From contig NZ_CP109811.1 of the NCBI RefSeq assembly GCF_014856545.2, positions 3,094,001-3,158,000 on the forward strand: a stretch of 64,000 nucleotides of DNA. Reading direction: 5' to 3'. This document shows positions 26,818 to 37,928 of this stretch, piece after piece. Both the position numbers and the translations under genes were made by a program. Origin of the DNA: Mesobacillus jeotgali. Its GTDB lineage: Bacteria; Bacillota; Bacilli; Bacillales; Cytobacillaceae. Positions within the stretch are counted from its first letter, which is position 1, and every line of letters begins with the position of its first letter. The notes below the pieces were generated by a model. It had not been told where the DNA came from. It searched no databases and was given only the letters and a program-made list of their open reading frames with translations.

Positions 26818-27723
26818 TTAATAATTGTCTGTAAAAAATCCTGGTGTCTTAATTATAACATTCTCTCCCTTTCCTGGCCGATAATAAACCTCGTCCCCGG
26901 CGCGAATGACTTTTCCCTTATCGACAGTGACGGCCAGATGCTTCGATTGAAAAAACAACCCATGTTCATCACGATGTTTGGTTTCCGCGTTTATATTGTA
27001 AAGATTATAGCTGAGTTCTCCGCCACTGTGCAGATTTGATTTTTCTGGGAAGATGCCAGTTTTCTTTAAAATCGACCTTGAAACGGGGCCCGGGGTCGCT
27101 AGATCTTCATCCACCGAGGGGACCCTTTCTTTTTTCATCAAATCACTCCAGGCATTTAGCTGCAGCTGTCTCCCTTTTTTATGCTTGTTTTCAGGAAAGA
27201 CTGGAATGATCGGACAGTTATAAGGAAACAGCGCTTCCTTGATCCATCCCCACGGCATCGCCGCCAATTTGTCCATTTCATCGATTTCCAGAAAGATCGC
27301 TGGTATTTTCAGTTTTTTACATTTCCTGATAAATCCAGGATTCATCAAGCGCGGCGGGATACTAACCCCAAGAACAAAGTCAATTGGGCTGTCTAAATAA
27401 TGACTTTTCGCCTGATTAAGCTTTTCTTCAAGCTGCCGTTCAAATTGAATTTTGACTGTAGTGAAAACAACTGTGCTGCCCTTCATTATAAAGTTCTTCA
27501 GATAGTATTCTTTTCTCTCTTTAAAAGATTCTTTTACAGGGAGATTCGGATCAAAGAGGACATGAGTCGGGGTCATTATATATTTGTCCGCATCCATCCT
27601 CATATAGTTATAACGTTCAAAGTTGGATGTTGCAGATAAGATTCGCTGGCCCTCCACCAGCATGCTTGTATCTATGAAGGCTTGTCCTTTCAAGAGATGG
27701 ACATTTTCTATAATGTAAGCCAT
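26818..27723 (-). CDS. Unrecognised 301-residue protein with an amidohydrolase-like N-terminus
   Basis: I do not recognise this family with confidence. The N-terminus reads like the beta-sandwich entry of an amidohydrolase (an IIENVHLL... strand, EGQRILSAT, then ADKYIMTPTHVLFDPN). The HxH metal pair normally right after it is missing. The central part has barrel-like strands (STVVFTTVKI, IDFVLGVSIP, IPAIFLEIDE) and a C-terminal strand set (GKVIRAGDEVYY) that could close the sandwich. The ATG has a weak ribosome binding site. It lies between ypiA and aroA, where B. subtilis has no gene. Confidence 0.6.
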   Translation of the reverse strand: MAYIIENVHLLKGQAFIDTSMLVEGQRILSATSNFERYNYMRMDADKYIMTPTHVLFDPNLPVKESFKERKEYYLKNFIMKGSTVVFTTVKIQFERQLEEKLNQAKSHYLDSPIDFVLGVSIPPRLMNPGFIRKCKKLKIPAIFLEIDEMDKLAAMPWGWIKEALFPYNCPIIPVFPENKHKKGRQLQLNAWSDLMKKERVPSVDEDLATPGPVSRSILKKTGIFPEKSNLHSGGELSYNLYNINAETKHRDEHGLFFQSKHLAVTVDKGKVIRAGDEVYYRPGKGENVIIKTPGFFTDNY

Positions 27724-27813
27724 AAAACCACTCCTTTAACGGTCTTATGACAAACTATGCTGAAATTACGAGAATATAACGGAGTTTCTTTTAGTTTTAC
27801 ATGTAAATAGACA

Positions 27814-27844
27814 GAAGGCCATCCATTCCTCATGATTGGCCTTC
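27814..27844 (-). terminator. Hairpin after aroA
   Basis: Stem GAAGGCCA/TGGCCTTC, 18 bases past the aroA stop. The T-rich tail on the minus strand is weak, so termination strength is uncertain. Confidence 0.5.
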
Positions 27845-27862
27845 CTTCAGGAAAATACTATA

Positions 27863-29155
27863 TTATTTTTGCAGCAAGGAATACAAATCATCAAAGAATC
27901 CCGGATAAGATACGGCGACCGCTTCACTTTGCTCTAGGATGACATCCCTTTTACAAAGAAGCGCGGCGATTGACAGCATCATTCCAATCCTGTGGTCACC
28001 GTGTGCTGACACAGTGCCGCCTTGAAGGCTTTGATTCCCTTGTATAATCATGCCATCATCTGTAGCCTCTATGTCCGCCCCGAGCTTCTTTAGTTCATTG
28101 ACAACGGTATCAATGCGATTTGTTTCCTTCACCTTCAACTCCCCGGCATCCTTAATGACCGTCTTGCCCTCGGCCTGTGTTGCCAGCAAAGCAATGACTG
28201 GGATTTCATCGATTAATCGAGGAATCAGGTCGCCTTCAATTATTGTGCCCCTCAATTCTGAATGTTTTATTCTTATATCTCCAGCTGGTTCAGCTGATTC
28301 ACCCTCGTAAGGTTCGACTATGAAGTCGGCTCCCATTGCTCTTAGCACATCGATTATTCCGGTTCTTGTCGGATTTAGCCCAACGTTCCGCAGAATGATA
28401 TCACTGCCAGGAACGACAGCGGCTGCGACCAGAAAAAAGGCAGCGGATGAAATATCACCAGGAACATTTATATCAGTCCCCTTCAGCATTTGTCCGCCGG
28501 TTACCTTTACGGCATTCTCCTTACGTTCTACCTGGCCGCCAAATTGCTTGATCATCCGCTCGGTATGATCCCTTGTTTTCACGGGCTCAACAACTACTGT
28601 CTCACCTTCAGCCTGCAAACCGGCTAGCAGGATCGCTGATTTTACCTGCGCACTGGCAACTGGCAGTTCATATGTAATCCCATTTAATTTTTGGCCTTGC
28701 ACTGTCAGCGGAGTGAATTCCCCATTATTCCTTCCCGTAATGCTTGCTCCCATTTTGCTGAGAGGAAGGGTCACTCTCGTCATTGGCCTTCTCGCGATTG
28801 ATTCGTCACCTTCAAGAGTGGATTTAAACGGCAAGCCCGAAAGGATTCCCATCATCAGCCGTATGGTTGTTCCGGAATTTCCGACATACAGTGTTTCCTG
28901 AGGCTGTCTTAACCCCGCCGTACCTTTTCCTGTAACTGTTACATCGCTGCCGTTCTGGACAATTTCAACACCGAGCTGCCGGAAGCAGGAAATCGTACTT
29001 AAACAATCTTCTCCGGGCAGGAAGTTTTCAATACGGGTGACTCCGTTGGCTATCGACCCGAACATGACTGCTCTATGCGAAATGGATTTATCACCAGGTA
29101 CTTTAACTTGCCCCTCCAAAGAGGTTCTATTTGTTAAAAGAGTTTTCACTGACAT
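27863..29155 (-). CDS. aroA: 3-phosphoshikimate 1-carboxyvinyltransferase (EPSP synthase)
   Basis: 430-residue enzyme of the shikimate pathway joining PEP and shikimate-3-phosphate. It shows GDKSISHRA (21-29), the phosphate loop [10 protein letters not shown], the [17 protein letters not shown] segment and KETNRI near the C-terminus. The B. subtilis orthologue is called aroE. It lies at the 3' end of the aroC-aroB-aroH-hisC-tyrA-aroA run, 17 bases after tyrA. Confidence 0.96.
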   Translation of the reverse strand: MSVKTLLTNRTSLEGQVKVPGDKSISHRAVMFGSIANGVTRIENFLPGEDCLSTISCFRQLGVEIVQNGSDVTVTGKGTAGLRQPQETLYVGNSGTTIRLMMGILSGLPFKSTLEGDESIARRPMTRVTLPLSKMGASITGRNNGEFTPLTVQGQKLNGITYELPVASAQVKSAILLAGLQAEGETVVVEPVKTRDHTERMIKQFGGQVERKENAVKVTGGQMLKGTDINVPGDISSAAFFLVAAAVVPGSDIILRNVGLNPTRTGIIDVLRAMGADFIVEPYEGESAEPAGDIRIKHSELRGTIIEGDLIPRLIDEIPVIALLATQAEGKTVIKDAGELKVKETNRIDTVVNELKKLGADIEATDDGMIIQGNQSLQGGTVSAHGDHRIGMMLSIAALLCKRDVILEQSEAVAVSYPGFFDDLYSLLQK

Positions 29156-29172
29156 TTTTCTGCTCCTTAAGT

Positions 29173-30279
29173 CTACTCTGCAACAGACATTTCATAGTCT
29201 GTCTTTTTTCCAATACATTCTTGTGCCCTGGCACGGTCGTCAGGCGTCTGGAAACTGATCACCAGTACCCCGTATATATCTTCACGAGTTTCTATGATTC
29301 TGATATTCGTTATACTGATGTTTTCCACTGCTAGATATCCGGTGACTTCAGAAATCACCCCTGGATAGTCAGGGACATCCACAAACAGATCATAAAAGCT
29401 TGGAATAGCCCCTTTGTCGCTTACCGGGAGGCCATCCCGATATTTTTTGGCTGTATCAAAAAAATCAAAGATCCTGTCCTGTTCATTAGCTACCAGCAAT
29501 TCTTTTACCCGGCTCATTTCATCTTGCCAGTCAGTTAACAGCGAAATGAGGACCTCCCGGTTTTGAAGCAGGATGTCTCTCCACATCTGCGGATTACTTG
29601 ATGCGATTCGGGTTATATCCCTGAACCCTCCAGCAGCCAGACGGTTGACGAGAGGATTACCTTCGTCCGCCCGTGATGCCTGGTGGACGAGGGAAGCTGC
29701 TATTATATGTGGAAAATGGCTGACAACTCCTGTTAGATAGTCATGTTCTTCAGGTGAAACATCCAGGAACTTTGCCCTCGTGCCAGAAAGCCAGGCTTTT
29801 AGCCGGTCTACCGTCTCACTTCTGACTGTAGTCTCAGGTGTAAGAAGATAGAATGCATTTTCAAACAGGATTCTTTTGGCTGCGGCAACACCGCTTTTAT
29901 GGGAACCGGCCATTGGATGGCCGCCAATGAAGGCAATTCCTTTTGATCTCAGGCACGCGGCCTTAGTTGAAATATATCCCTTTGTACTGCCGGTGTCGGT
30001 AACAATGACCTCATCTTTCAGTTGCAATGTAGCTAATAGGCCAATTATGTTTTCGGTGGCCAATACCGGAGTCGCAATAATGATTAAGTCCGCCTCCGGT
30101 GCTTCCGCCTCTATACTGACTGCTGCACGGTCAATGACACCCAGCATCTTGGCCAGATCCATTTGATTTTTATCGGCATCCAAGCCAATTAGTTCTGCCT
30201 GCGGATGCTGCCCTTTTATACACATTGCCAGAGAGCCGCCAATCAAACCAAGACCAATGATCAATACGCGGCCTTCCAT
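29173..30279 (-). CDS. tyrA: Prephenate dehydrogenase
   Basis: 368 residues. The N-terminal NAD-binding domain has [10 protein letters not shown] (G9-x-G11-x-x-G14) and a long helical dimerisation region with [11 protein letters not shown]-terminal ACT domain (about 295-365) should sense tyrosine. It makes 4-hydroxyphenylpyruvate for tyrosine. It is 13 bases after hisC, as in the B. subtilis aromatic supraoperon. Confidence 0.95.
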   Translation of the reverse strand: MEGRVLIIGLGLIGGSLAMCIKGQHPQAELIGLDADKNQMDLAKMLGVIDRAAVSIEAEAPEADLIIIATPVLATENIIGLLATLQLKDEVIVTDTGSTKGYISTKAACLRSKGIAFIGGHPMAGSHKSGVAAAKRILFENAFYLLTPETTVRSETVDRLKAWLSGTRAKFLDVSPEEHDYLTGVVSHFPHIIAASLVHQASRADEGNPLVNRLAAGGFRDITRIASSNPQMWRDILLQNREVLISLLTDWQDEMSRVKELLVANEQDRIFDFFDTAKKYRDGLPVSDKGAIPSFYDLFVDVPDYPGVISEVTGYLAVENISITNIRIIETREDIYGVLVISFQTPDDRARAQECIGKKTDYEMSVAE

Positions 30280-30292
30280 AAAATCAACACCC

Positions 30293-31396
30293 TTATTTAG
30301 ATATTACAGTATCAATACTCAAGTATTCTTTGATCAATTCAATTACACCTTGGTTTTGTTCTTTTGAGCCAATGGTAATCCTTACACAGGTTGGGAATCC
30401 AAGTGCTGTACCGGAACGCACAATATAACCTCTTTCAAGCAGGTATTGAAAAACCTCCTGGCCATCCCTGTTAAAATCGATCAAGATGAAGTTGCCTTCC
30501 GATGGGAAATATTTTAACTCTGTACGATCACAAAAATCATAAAATTGCTGGAGGCCGTTTTTGTTTTCGATTTTACATTCATCTACAAATTTTTGGTCAC
30601 CAAGCGCTGCTATTGCAGCTGCCTGCGCCAATGTATTGACATTGAATGGCTCTCTTGCCGGTTCAAGTGCCCTGATGGTATCTTCGTGGGCGATTCCATA
30701 ACCAACCCGAAAACTGGCCAGGCCGTATATTTTGGAAAATGTCCGCAGGATAATCAAGTTTTTATACTGCTCTAATAGACTCAGGGAATCATGATAATCT
30801 TCCGCTGTCACATATTCAAAATAAGCTTCATCAAGCACGACAAGCACATCGCTTGGTACCCGTGCCATAAACGCTGTTAATTCTTCTTCGGTTATATAGA
30901 CACCTGTCGGATTATTCGGAGAGCATAACCAGACAACTGTTGTCCGATCATCAATGGCAGCAGCCATCCCCTCCAAGTTATGAGCACCGTCCACTAATGG
31001 AATTTCTGTTATTTCACAGCCTTCGATAATTCCATTGTGCTTATACTGCGGAAAAGTCGGAGCGGCCATCACAGTTTTTGACTCAGGTGTAAGCAAGCCG
31101 CGGGCAATCATTTGGATGATTTCATCCGACCCGTTGCCAAAAATGATTTGTGCTTCCTTTACACCTAAATGGTCTGCCAAATGTGTACGAAGCTCGGTTG
31201 CATATCCATCTGGGTATATTGAATACTTACCAGCATAATTTGCGATTTCATTTTGCACTTTTTCTGAAGATCCAAATGGATTCTCATTTGATGCCAATTT
31301 TACAATCTCGGATAAACCATACTGCCTTTTCACTTCACTGATCGATTTACCAGGCTGATACGGGTTTAATTTTAGTAGCTGCTCTTTCCATCTCAT
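30293..31396 (-). CDS. hisC: Histidinol-phosphate / aromatic aminotransferase
   Basis: 367-residue PLP aminotransferase of the HisC family. It has [15 protein letters not shown] (Asp for the cofactor nitrogen) and the Schiff-base lysine in [16 protein letters not shown]. In Bacillus this enzyme serves histidine, tyrosine and phenylalanine synthesis, which explains its place before tyrA. GAGGTGG is its ribosome binding site and overlaps a set of TAG/GAG triplets (separate entry). Confidence 0.94.
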   Translation of the reverse strand: MRWKEQLLKLNPYQPGKSISEVKRQYGLSEIVKLASNENPFGSSEKVQNEIANYAGKYSIYPDGYATELRTHLADHLGVKEAQIIFGNGSDEIIQMIARGLLTPESKTVMAAPTFPQYKHNGIIEGCEITEIPLVDGAHNLEGMAAAIDDRTTVVWLCSPNNPTGVYITEEELTAFMARVPSDVLVVLDEAYFEYVTAEDYHDSLSLLEQYKNLIILRTFSKIYGLASFRVGYGIAHEDTIRALEPAREPFNVNTLAQAAAIAALGDQKFVDECKIENKNGLQQFYDFCDRTELKYFPSEGNFILIDFNRDGQEVFQYLLERGYIVRSGTALGFPTCVRITIGSKEQNQGVIELIKEYLSIDTVISK

Positions 31397-31437
31397 CTAA
31401 TCCACCTCGACTATTCTACTCTTTAATCCACTATCTA
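31397..31437 (-). promoter_or_regulatory. Possible TRAP-binding triplets over the hisC ribosome binding site
   Basis: On the minus strand, seven TAG or GAG triplets lie in the 41 bases before the hisC ATG (plus-strand starts 31435, 31431, 31419, 31416, 31411, 31406, 31397). Two consecutive steps have the 5-base spacing typical of TRAP targets; others are 3, 4, 9 and 12. One GAG is part of the ribosome binding site. TRAP (mtrB) is encoded in this window. Suggestive only. Confidence 0.3.
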
Positions 31438-31500
31438 ATTAAAGTAATAAAGAACATGAGCCTATCATACACTGTTTTGGCGCTGCAAAAAAGGATTAAG

Positions 31501-31857
31501 TTATAAATCAGGTCGTAATCCTGCAGCTCCCTCAAGGTAAATATGCTTGATCTCTTCCTGTGGTTTCTCAGTGTTGAAATGAATCATGACTCTGATACAC
31601 TTCTGCAGCGAGCCGGGAACTGATAATTCTTGCATACACATGACCGGAACATAGGTCCAGCCGTCCAAATTTCTTAAAGCCCTTGCCGGAAAGGCTGCAT
31701 CAACATCATCAGTAGCAGAAATGAAAATTGAAGCAACATCATTCGGTGTAATATCGTTGGCAGCGACTGCTTCTTTTAAAAGTCTTTCAGCAGCTGTTAT
31801 GATTTCTTGTTCATCATTTTTGTTTACTGTAATAGCTCCTCTTACTCCCCTAATCAT
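31501..31857 (-). CDS. aroH: Chorismate mutase, AroH type
   Basis: 118-residue trimeric chorismate mutase of the Bacillus (AroH) fold, making prephenate. It has MIRGVRGAITV at the N-terminus, the central FISATDDVDAAFPARALR and CMQELSV segments, and HIYLEGAAGLRPDL at the end. The arginines of the first and central motifs match the active site. ATG 31857 has GAGGGGGAG upstream and overlaps the aroB end by eight bases. Confidence 0.95.
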   Translation of the reverse strand: MIRGVRGAITVNKNDEQEIITAAERLLKEAVAANDITPNDVASIFISATDDVDAAFPARALRNLDGWTYVPVMCMQELSVPGSLQKCIRVMIHFNTEKPQEEIKHIYLEGAAGLRPDL

Positions 31858-32944
31858 GTAACTCCCCCTCTTCTGCAAACTTCATCAGGTTCATCCTTAA
31901 TACCTTTTCCTCGACTTCCTTGAGGGAAGGCACTCCGAGCTTTTCAAGTAATACGAAACGGATTGCCCCATTAACAGTTTTTTTATCCTGCTTCATTCTT
32001 TCCAGCAACTGTTCCGAAGAGAGTCCCGCTGGAATCTTGGTTATATATCCAAGATTGTTAAGCCAGTTCGTGAATGCTTTTACATCGAAATCAAGATCAA
32101 GCAATTGTTTGCTTAATTGAAGGGCAAATACCATCCCGATTGCTACAGCCTCCCCGTGAGTAACTTTTCCGTAACCTGCTTCGGCTTCAATTGCGTGGCC
32201 AAGAGTGTGCCCGAAATTCAAAAATGCACGAATTCCGGTCTCCCTCTCATCTTCTGCGACAACAGATCCTTTAATTTGGATGCCCTTCGTCAAAAACTCA
32301 AGCAATTGTGAATCATTCATTTTATCCAATGAATAGATTTCTTCTTTAAGCCAAAAATAAAAGTTTTCATCTCTTATCAGGGAGTGCTTGATTACTTCCG
32401 CAAAGCCGGATCGAACTTCATGTTCAGGGAGTGTTTGCAGGAAATCCAAATCATAGACGACAGCTTCGGGTTGATGGAAGGCCCCAATCATATTCTTGCC
32501 TAATGGGTGGTTGATTGCCACCTTCCCTCCCACGGCACTATCATGAGCAAGAATAGTGGTCGGGACTTGTATGAAGCGGATTCCCCTCATATAAGTTGCG
32601 GCCACAAACCCTGCCAAATCTCCGACTGCCCCGCCGCCAAAAGAGATGATCAGCGACTTCCTGTCAAGTTTATTTTCAAGCGCTGAAGTAAGACAATCCT
32701 GATAAACATCGAACGTTTTCGCTTTTTCCCCTGATGGGACGATTTTTTCAAAAATTCTTTCCAGGCCTGTGTGTTTGTAAAATGAATCAAGATGGTGCTT
32801 GGCGACTGTTCCATCAGTAATAATCATGATCGATGTATATTTGTCTTCAGTCTCTTGAACAATACTTCGCAGTTGACGAATAGCACCATTACCAATATAA
32901 ACAGGATAGGTTTTTGTGCTTGCAACGATATTCACTTGCTGCAT
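31850..32944 (-). CDS. aroB: 3-dehydroquinate synthase
   Basis: 364-residue NAD- and metal-dependent enzyme that forms 3-dehydroquinate from DAHP. It shows FGGGAVGDLAGFVAATYMRG, the metal-site regions SGFAEVIKHS and LNFGHTLGHAIE, and HGEAVAIGM. It starts two bases after the aroC stop and is translationally coupled to aroH. Confidence 0.96.
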   Translation of the reverse strand: MQQVNIVASTKTYPVYIGNGAIRQLRSIVQETEDKYTSIMIITDGTVAKHHLDSFYKHTGLERIFEKIVPSGEKAKTFDVYQDCLTSALENKLDRKSLIISFGGGAVGDLAGFVAATYMRGIRFIQVPTTILAHDSAVGGKVAINHPLGKNMIGAFHQPEAVVYDLDFLQTLPEHEVRSGFAEVIKHSLIRDENFYFWLKEEIYSLDKMNDSQLLEFLTKGIQIKGSVVAEDERETGIRAFLNFGHTLGHAIEAEAGYGKVTHGEAVAIGMVFALQLSKQLLDLDFDVKAFTNWLNNLGYITKIPAGLSSEQLLERMKQDKKTVNGAIRFVLLEKLGVPSLKEVEEKVLRMNLMKFAEEGELHD

Positions 32945-32946
32945 TT

Positions 32947-34119
32947 TTAAAAGTCCCTCGCAGTCCTTCTTTGCTCTTCGATTGATGCCTTTAATGTGTC
33001 AAATCGATCTGAGTAAAATTGGTCGACGATGACTGAAGCAAGTTCCCAGGCAACAACGCTTTCAGCAACCACTGCAGCAGCAGGGACAGCACAGGCATCT
33101 GATCGTTCAATACTCGCAGCAAAAGGTTCCTTGGAATCAATATCGACACTCATCAATGGCTTGTAAAGAGTCGGGATCGGTTTCATTACACCACGGACAA
33201 CGATTGGCATGCCCGTTGTCATCCCGCCTTCAAGGCCTCCAAGCCGGTTCGTTTTCCGGTAGTATCCACTGCCCTCTTCCCAGGCAATCTCATCATGTAC
33301 CTGGCTGCCAGGCCTTCTGGCTGCTTCGAAGCCAATACCGATCTCCACACCTTTGAAAGCATTGATGCTCATAATGGCCGCAGCAAGCTTCCCATCAAGC
33401 TTGCGGTCATAATGGACATAGCTGCCCACTCCAGCAGGCATACCCTCGGCTATTACCTCAACGACACCGCCAATAGAATCTCCATTTTGCTTCGCGTCAT
33501 CAATTGCTGCCATCATTTTTGTCCCAGCTTCAGGATCGAAGCATCTGACCGGTGAAGCTTCTGTTACTTCTTTAAGCTGTTCCAGTGAAACGAAATCCTG
33601 CTTTTCAGCTATCACACCGCCAATTTCAACAACATGGGCAACCAACTCGATACCCAGCAGTGATAGCAGTTTTTTTGCGGCAGCACCTGCTGCGACCCTG
33701 ACAGTCGTTTCCCTGGCAGATGAACGTTCGAGAACATTCCTCATATCCCGATGGCCATACTTAATTGCCCCATTTAAGTCTGCATGACCAGGTCGAGGAC
33801 GTGAAATCTTCCTTTTGACTTCATCAGAGGATAGGTCATCGAGCGGTTCCTGTCCCATAATCCCGGTCCAGTGCTTCCAATCATTATTTTCTACAACAAG
33901 GGCAATCGGCGAACCTAATGTATACCCATGCCGAATCCCTGAAGTGATCTGCACCTGATCCTTTTCAATTTGCATCCTTCTTCCGCGGCCATAGCCTTTC
34001 TGCCTGCGCGCCAGCTCTTGGTTTATATCTTCTGCCACGAGCGGCATGCCTGCTGGCATTCCCTCTATAATCGTCGTTAGCTGCGGTCCATGTGATTCTC
34101 CAGCTGTTAAATACCTCAT
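32947..34119 (-). CDS. aroC: Chorismate synthase
   Basis: 390-residue FMN-dependent enzyme making chorismate from EPSP. It has TAGESHGPQ at the N-terminus, [27 protein letters not shown], and the [15 protein letters not shown] and [13 protein letters not shown] segments. The B. subtilis orthologue is called aroF. First gene of the aromatic cluster here. Confidence 0.97.
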   Translation of the reverse strand: MRYLTAGESHGPQLTTIIEGMPAGMPLVAEDINQELARRQKGYGRGRRMQIEKDQVQITSGIRHGYTLGSPIALVVENNDWKHWTGIMGQEPLDDLSSDEVKRKISRPRPGHADLNGAIKYGHRDMRNVLERSSARETTVRVAAGAAAKKLLSLLGIELVAHVVEIGGVIAEKQDFVSLEQLKEVTEASPVRCFDPEAGTKMMAAIDDAKQNGDSIGGVVEVIAEGMPAGVGSYVHYDRKLDGKLAAAIMSINAFKGVEIGIGFEAARRPGSQVHDEIAWEEGSGYYRKTNRLGGLEGGMTTGMPIVVRGVMKPIPTLYKPLMSVDIDSKEPFAASIERSDACAVPAAAVVAESVVAWELASVIVDQFYSDRFDTLKASIEEQRRTARDF

Positions 34120-34339
34120 ACGCTTTCCCCCTTCAACTCGCTAAAGGATTTGTTTTACTATATCATACAGTTAAAAATAAATAAATTAAAAATTATGAAA
34201 TATGTATTATTCCATTTAAAGAATGAAGTCATTTTATCATGAAGCCTGTTGACTCGCAAAAAACAATCTCCCCGACTTCAATATCCGATTGAGATCTGGA
34301 ACTAGATCTGCGGCGTTATACACCCTCATTCTCGGGACA

Positions 34340-34370
34340 AAGGAAGAAGGAGCTCGGTTACCCGGCTCCT
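34340..34370 (-). terminator. Terminator after cheR
   Basis: Stem AGGAGC-CGG paired with CCG-GCTCCT, with a one-base bulge (34348-34357 with 34362-34370). It lies right after the cheR stop; the T-rich tail is only moderate. Confidence 0.6.
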
Positions 34371-34374
34371 CCTA

Positions 34375-35334
<960 letters not shown>

Positions 35335-35781
35335 TTAGTAAACCCACTCGTTGATTAATTTGCTGTATTCAGCAAGTTCTTCTTGTTTGAAGAATAGTCC
35401 GATTTCACGCTCTGCACTTTCTGGTGAGTCAGATCCGTGAATTACGTTCTTGCCTACAGTAACCCCGAAGTCTCCGCGGATTGTTCCAGGAGCTGCATCC
35501 TTAGGGTTAGTTGCACCCATCATCTGGCGTGCTGTAGAAATAACATTCTCTCCCTGCCATACCATAGCGAATACTGGGCCTGAAGTAATGAAGTCTACTA
35601 ATTCACCGAAGAATGGACGCTCTTTATGTTCGCCGTAATGCTCTTCAGCAAGTTCTCTTGGGATGTTCATAAGTTTTGCGCCAACAAGCTGGAAGCCTTT
35701 CTTTTCGAAACGGGCTACAACTTCACCAATCAGGTTGCGCTGTACACCGTCAGGCTTTACCATCAAATAAGTCTTTTCCAT
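35335..35781 (-). CDS. ndk: Nucleoside diphosphate kinase
   Basis: 148-residue kinase that balances NTP and dNTP pools through a phosphohistidine intermediate. It has [16 protein letters not shown] at the N-terminus, the catalytic histidine in NVIHGSDS, and RGDFG. The ATG at 35781 starts the conserved family sequence; the longer open frame is an artefact. It lies between hepT and cheR as in B. subtilis. Confidence 0.97.
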   Translation of the reverse strand: MEKTYLMVKPDGVQRNLIGEVVARFEKKGFQLVGAKLMNIPRELAEEHYGEHKERPFFGELVDFITSGPVFAMVWQGENVISTARQMMGATNPKDAAPGTIRGDFGVTVGKNVIHGSDSPESAEREIGLFFKQEELAEYSKLINEWVY

Positions 35782-35872
35782 GAGTTCCACTCCTAATTCA
35801 TATATGTATGTGAACCGCTTACAAAAGCAATCCTTAGAAATAGTATCATTTTTTTGAAAAATTCGCAACTTG

Positions 35873-36835
35873 CTAATACTTGCGTTTCCCGATGAACCTG
35901 GCGATATCGCGCAATGACTTCTTGGCCTTATTAGATGGGAGCTCTTCAAGGATTTCAAGGGCCTTATCCAGGTAACGGTCACTGATTTTCAGTGATTTTT
36001 CAATCGCACCGGAATCCTGAACAAGCTTAAGTATTTCATTAAGTTCTTCTCTTGGCATGCCCTCATGTACATTCCTGATGCGGCTTTTGATGTATTCGTC
36101 CTGCATTGCGTACAGTACAGGAAGAGTTATATTCCCCTGCAGAAGGTCCCCGCCAGCAGGCTTCCCAAGTTCTTTTTCTGTACCAGTGAAATCCAGCACG
36201 TCATCGGTGATCTGGAAGGACATACCGACATAGTAGCCAAACTTATACAATTTACGGTGGTCCTGTTCAGGAACTCCTGATACTACCGCACCAAGCTGAC
36301 AGCTCGCTGCAATAAGAAGAGCAGTCTTCCGCTTGATTCTCAGCAAGTAATTACGCAGGTTCTGGTCAAAATTATATTTATCTTTTATCTGTTCTATTTC
36401 GCCAACACTTAGTTCGACTATTGTATCAGAGAGGATTTGGTGTGCTGTCGGATTTTTGATGTCAGTCATAAGCTCCAACGCCCTGGCAAAAATATAATCC
36501 CCAGTATACATCGCAATCCTGTTATCCCATTTTGCTTTGATTGTCGCCTGCCCTCTGCGCAATTCAGCATCGTCGATTACGTCATCATGGACCAGGGAGG
36601 CCATATGGATGAGTTCAAGTGAGACTGCTGCATCCTTGATGATATTGATATCATAATCACCGAATTTTCCGCCGAGGAGAACAAAAACGGGCCTGATCCG
36701 TTTCCCGCCGGCTTTAAGCAAGTGCAGGCTAGCCTGGCTTAGCAGCTGGGAATCCGCCTGGATCGCTTCTTCCAGTTCTCTTTCTATCAATGTCAAATCA
36801 GAATTCAAATATGTATATAGTAACTTCATCTTCAT
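35873..36835 (-). CDS. hepT: Heptaprenyl diphosphate synthase component II
   Basis: 320-residue catalytic subunit of the two-part enzyme that makes the C35 side chain of menaquinone-7. The first Asp-rich motif is DDVID (84-88) followed by RRG. The second is in [22 protein letters not shown]. It works with HepS, encoded nearby. A 387-base gap separates it from menH, whereas in B. subtilis the three genes are close together. Confidence 0.95.
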   Translation of the reverse strand: MKMKLLYTYLNSDLTLIERELEEAIQADSQLLSQASLHLLKAGGKRIRPVFVLLGGKFGDYDINIIKDAAVSLELIHMASLVHDDVIDDAELRRGQATIKAKWDNRIAMYTGDYIFARALELMTDIKNPTAHQILSDTIVELSVGEIEQIKDKYNFDQNLRNYLLRIKRKTALLIAASCQLGAVVSGVPEQDHRKLYKFGYYVGMSFQITDDVLDFTGTEKELGKPAGGDLLQGNITLPVLYAMQDEYIKSRIRNVHEGMPREELNEILKLVQDSGAIEKSLKISDRYLDKALEILEELPSNKAKKSLRDIARFIGKRKY

Positions 36836-37222
36836 AATTATCCACCCAGCTTTTACATCCTCGATATCATTGATGCTGCTTTGACCGTCCTTTTCGGCGC
36901 CTCAATGCATTCAGGAGATTTCTATTATGCTTGGAGCTTTAACGGCCAAGCTAATTAATTTCTCTACATCCGGACCCATTCTGATAGCCTCTTCGCTATC
37001 ATCAACATTGCCGTAATACTAAAATAAAACAGGCTGACCTTCCTTGACGGGCGAAAAAGAAAAGGACAGCCATAGTCTATTTTACCATCAGAATGTTTAT
37101 TATCCTGGAGAATGGTCCAGCCAGAGCGCCTTGCAAGCCTTCAAGCCAGTAAAACGCTTTTCGTTAAACTTGGAAGAAACCACTCAAGACAGTGTCAACA
37201 GACCAAATCCTTCGCACTCTTC
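36836..37222. other. 387-base gap between menH and hepT
   Basis: No gene on either strand that I can support. On the plus strand GGCTGACCTT and AAGGACAGCC (about 37031-37071) form an imperfect hairpin that could end menH transcription. 37108-37150 resembles one end of the interspersed repeat seen at 39363-39495. hepT may therefore use a promoter in this gap. Confidence 0.4.
37108..37150. repeat. Possible remnant of the interspersed repeat
   Basis: AGAATGGTCCAGCC followed by AGAGCGCCTTGC resembles the copy B end AGAATTGTCCAGCT followed by CCAGCGCCTTGC, in the same orientation. Only one end is present. Confidence 0.3.
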
Positions 37223-37924
37223 CTATTTCCGGCCGATATGCACGGCTGCTACCCCGCCGCTATATGGCTTGTATTCAACATTAATGAAACCTGCTTCGGA
37301 GAACATTTTGGCAAGCTCTTTCATGCCTGGAAAATCTTTAGCGGATTCCTGGAGCCAGGAATACTCATCATAGCTCTTAGCGAACAGTTTGCCGAACATC
37401 GGCATGACAAACCTGAAGTATAATCGGTATGCTTGCTTGAAACCCGGCATTGTAGGCTGGGAGGTTTCGAGGCATACTGCCATCCCGCCCGGTTTAAGGA
37501 CCCTGTACATTTCACGCAGCACCTGATTGTAATCAGGCACATTTCTCAGACCAAAACCAATGGTTACATAGTCAAAACTATTATCCTCGAACGGGAGCTC
37601 CATTGCATTCCCATGGATTAGATTTGCCTGATCCAGGTTGCGGGCCTGCAATTTCTCCTCGCCTATCTTCAGCATATTTTTGCTGAAATCAAGTCCGACT
37701 ACTTCGCCATCTTTCCCGGCAGCTTCTGCAAGCGCAATCGTCCAATCAGCCGTTCCGCAACAAACATCAAGTGCTTTGGCTCCCTTTTGGACATTCATCT
37801 TTTTCATTGTGTCATTGCGCCATTTAATATGCTGCTGAAAACTGATGACAGAATTCATTTGATCGTAATTCTCATAGATTTTTTCAAAGACTCCATGAAC
37901 ACGTTGTTCTTTCGATTGCTGCAT
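37223..37924 (-). CDS. menH: Demethylmenaquinone methyltransferase
   Basis: 233-residue SAM-dependent methyltransferase of the UbiE/MenG family; last step of menaquinone synthesis. It shows [17 protein letters not shown] (motif I), [11 protein letters not shown], the [15 protein letters not shown] signature and [14 protein letters not shown] 37924 is behind AAGGG and gives the usual 233-residue length. It starts four bases after hepS, as in the B. subtilis hepS-menH-hepT cluster. Confidence 0.95.
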   Translation of the reverse strand: MQQSKEQRVHGVFEKIYENYDQMNSVISFQQHIKWRNDTMKKMNVQKGAKALDVCCGTADWTIALAEAAGKDGEVVGLDFSKNMLKIGEEKLQARNLDQANLIHGNAMELPFEDNSFDYVTIGFGLRNVPDYNQVLREMYRVLKPGGMAVCLETSQPTMPGFKQAYRLYFRFVMPMFGKLFAKSYDEYSWLQESAKDFPGMKELAKMFSEAGFINVEYKPYSGGVAAVHIGRK

Positions 37925-37928
37925 TGCA

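Noticed and set aside
35809..35823. TGTGAACCGCTTACA upstream of ndk as a cre site
   Set aside because: The half sites are one base too far apart for the 14-base cre consensus and the CG is off-centre.
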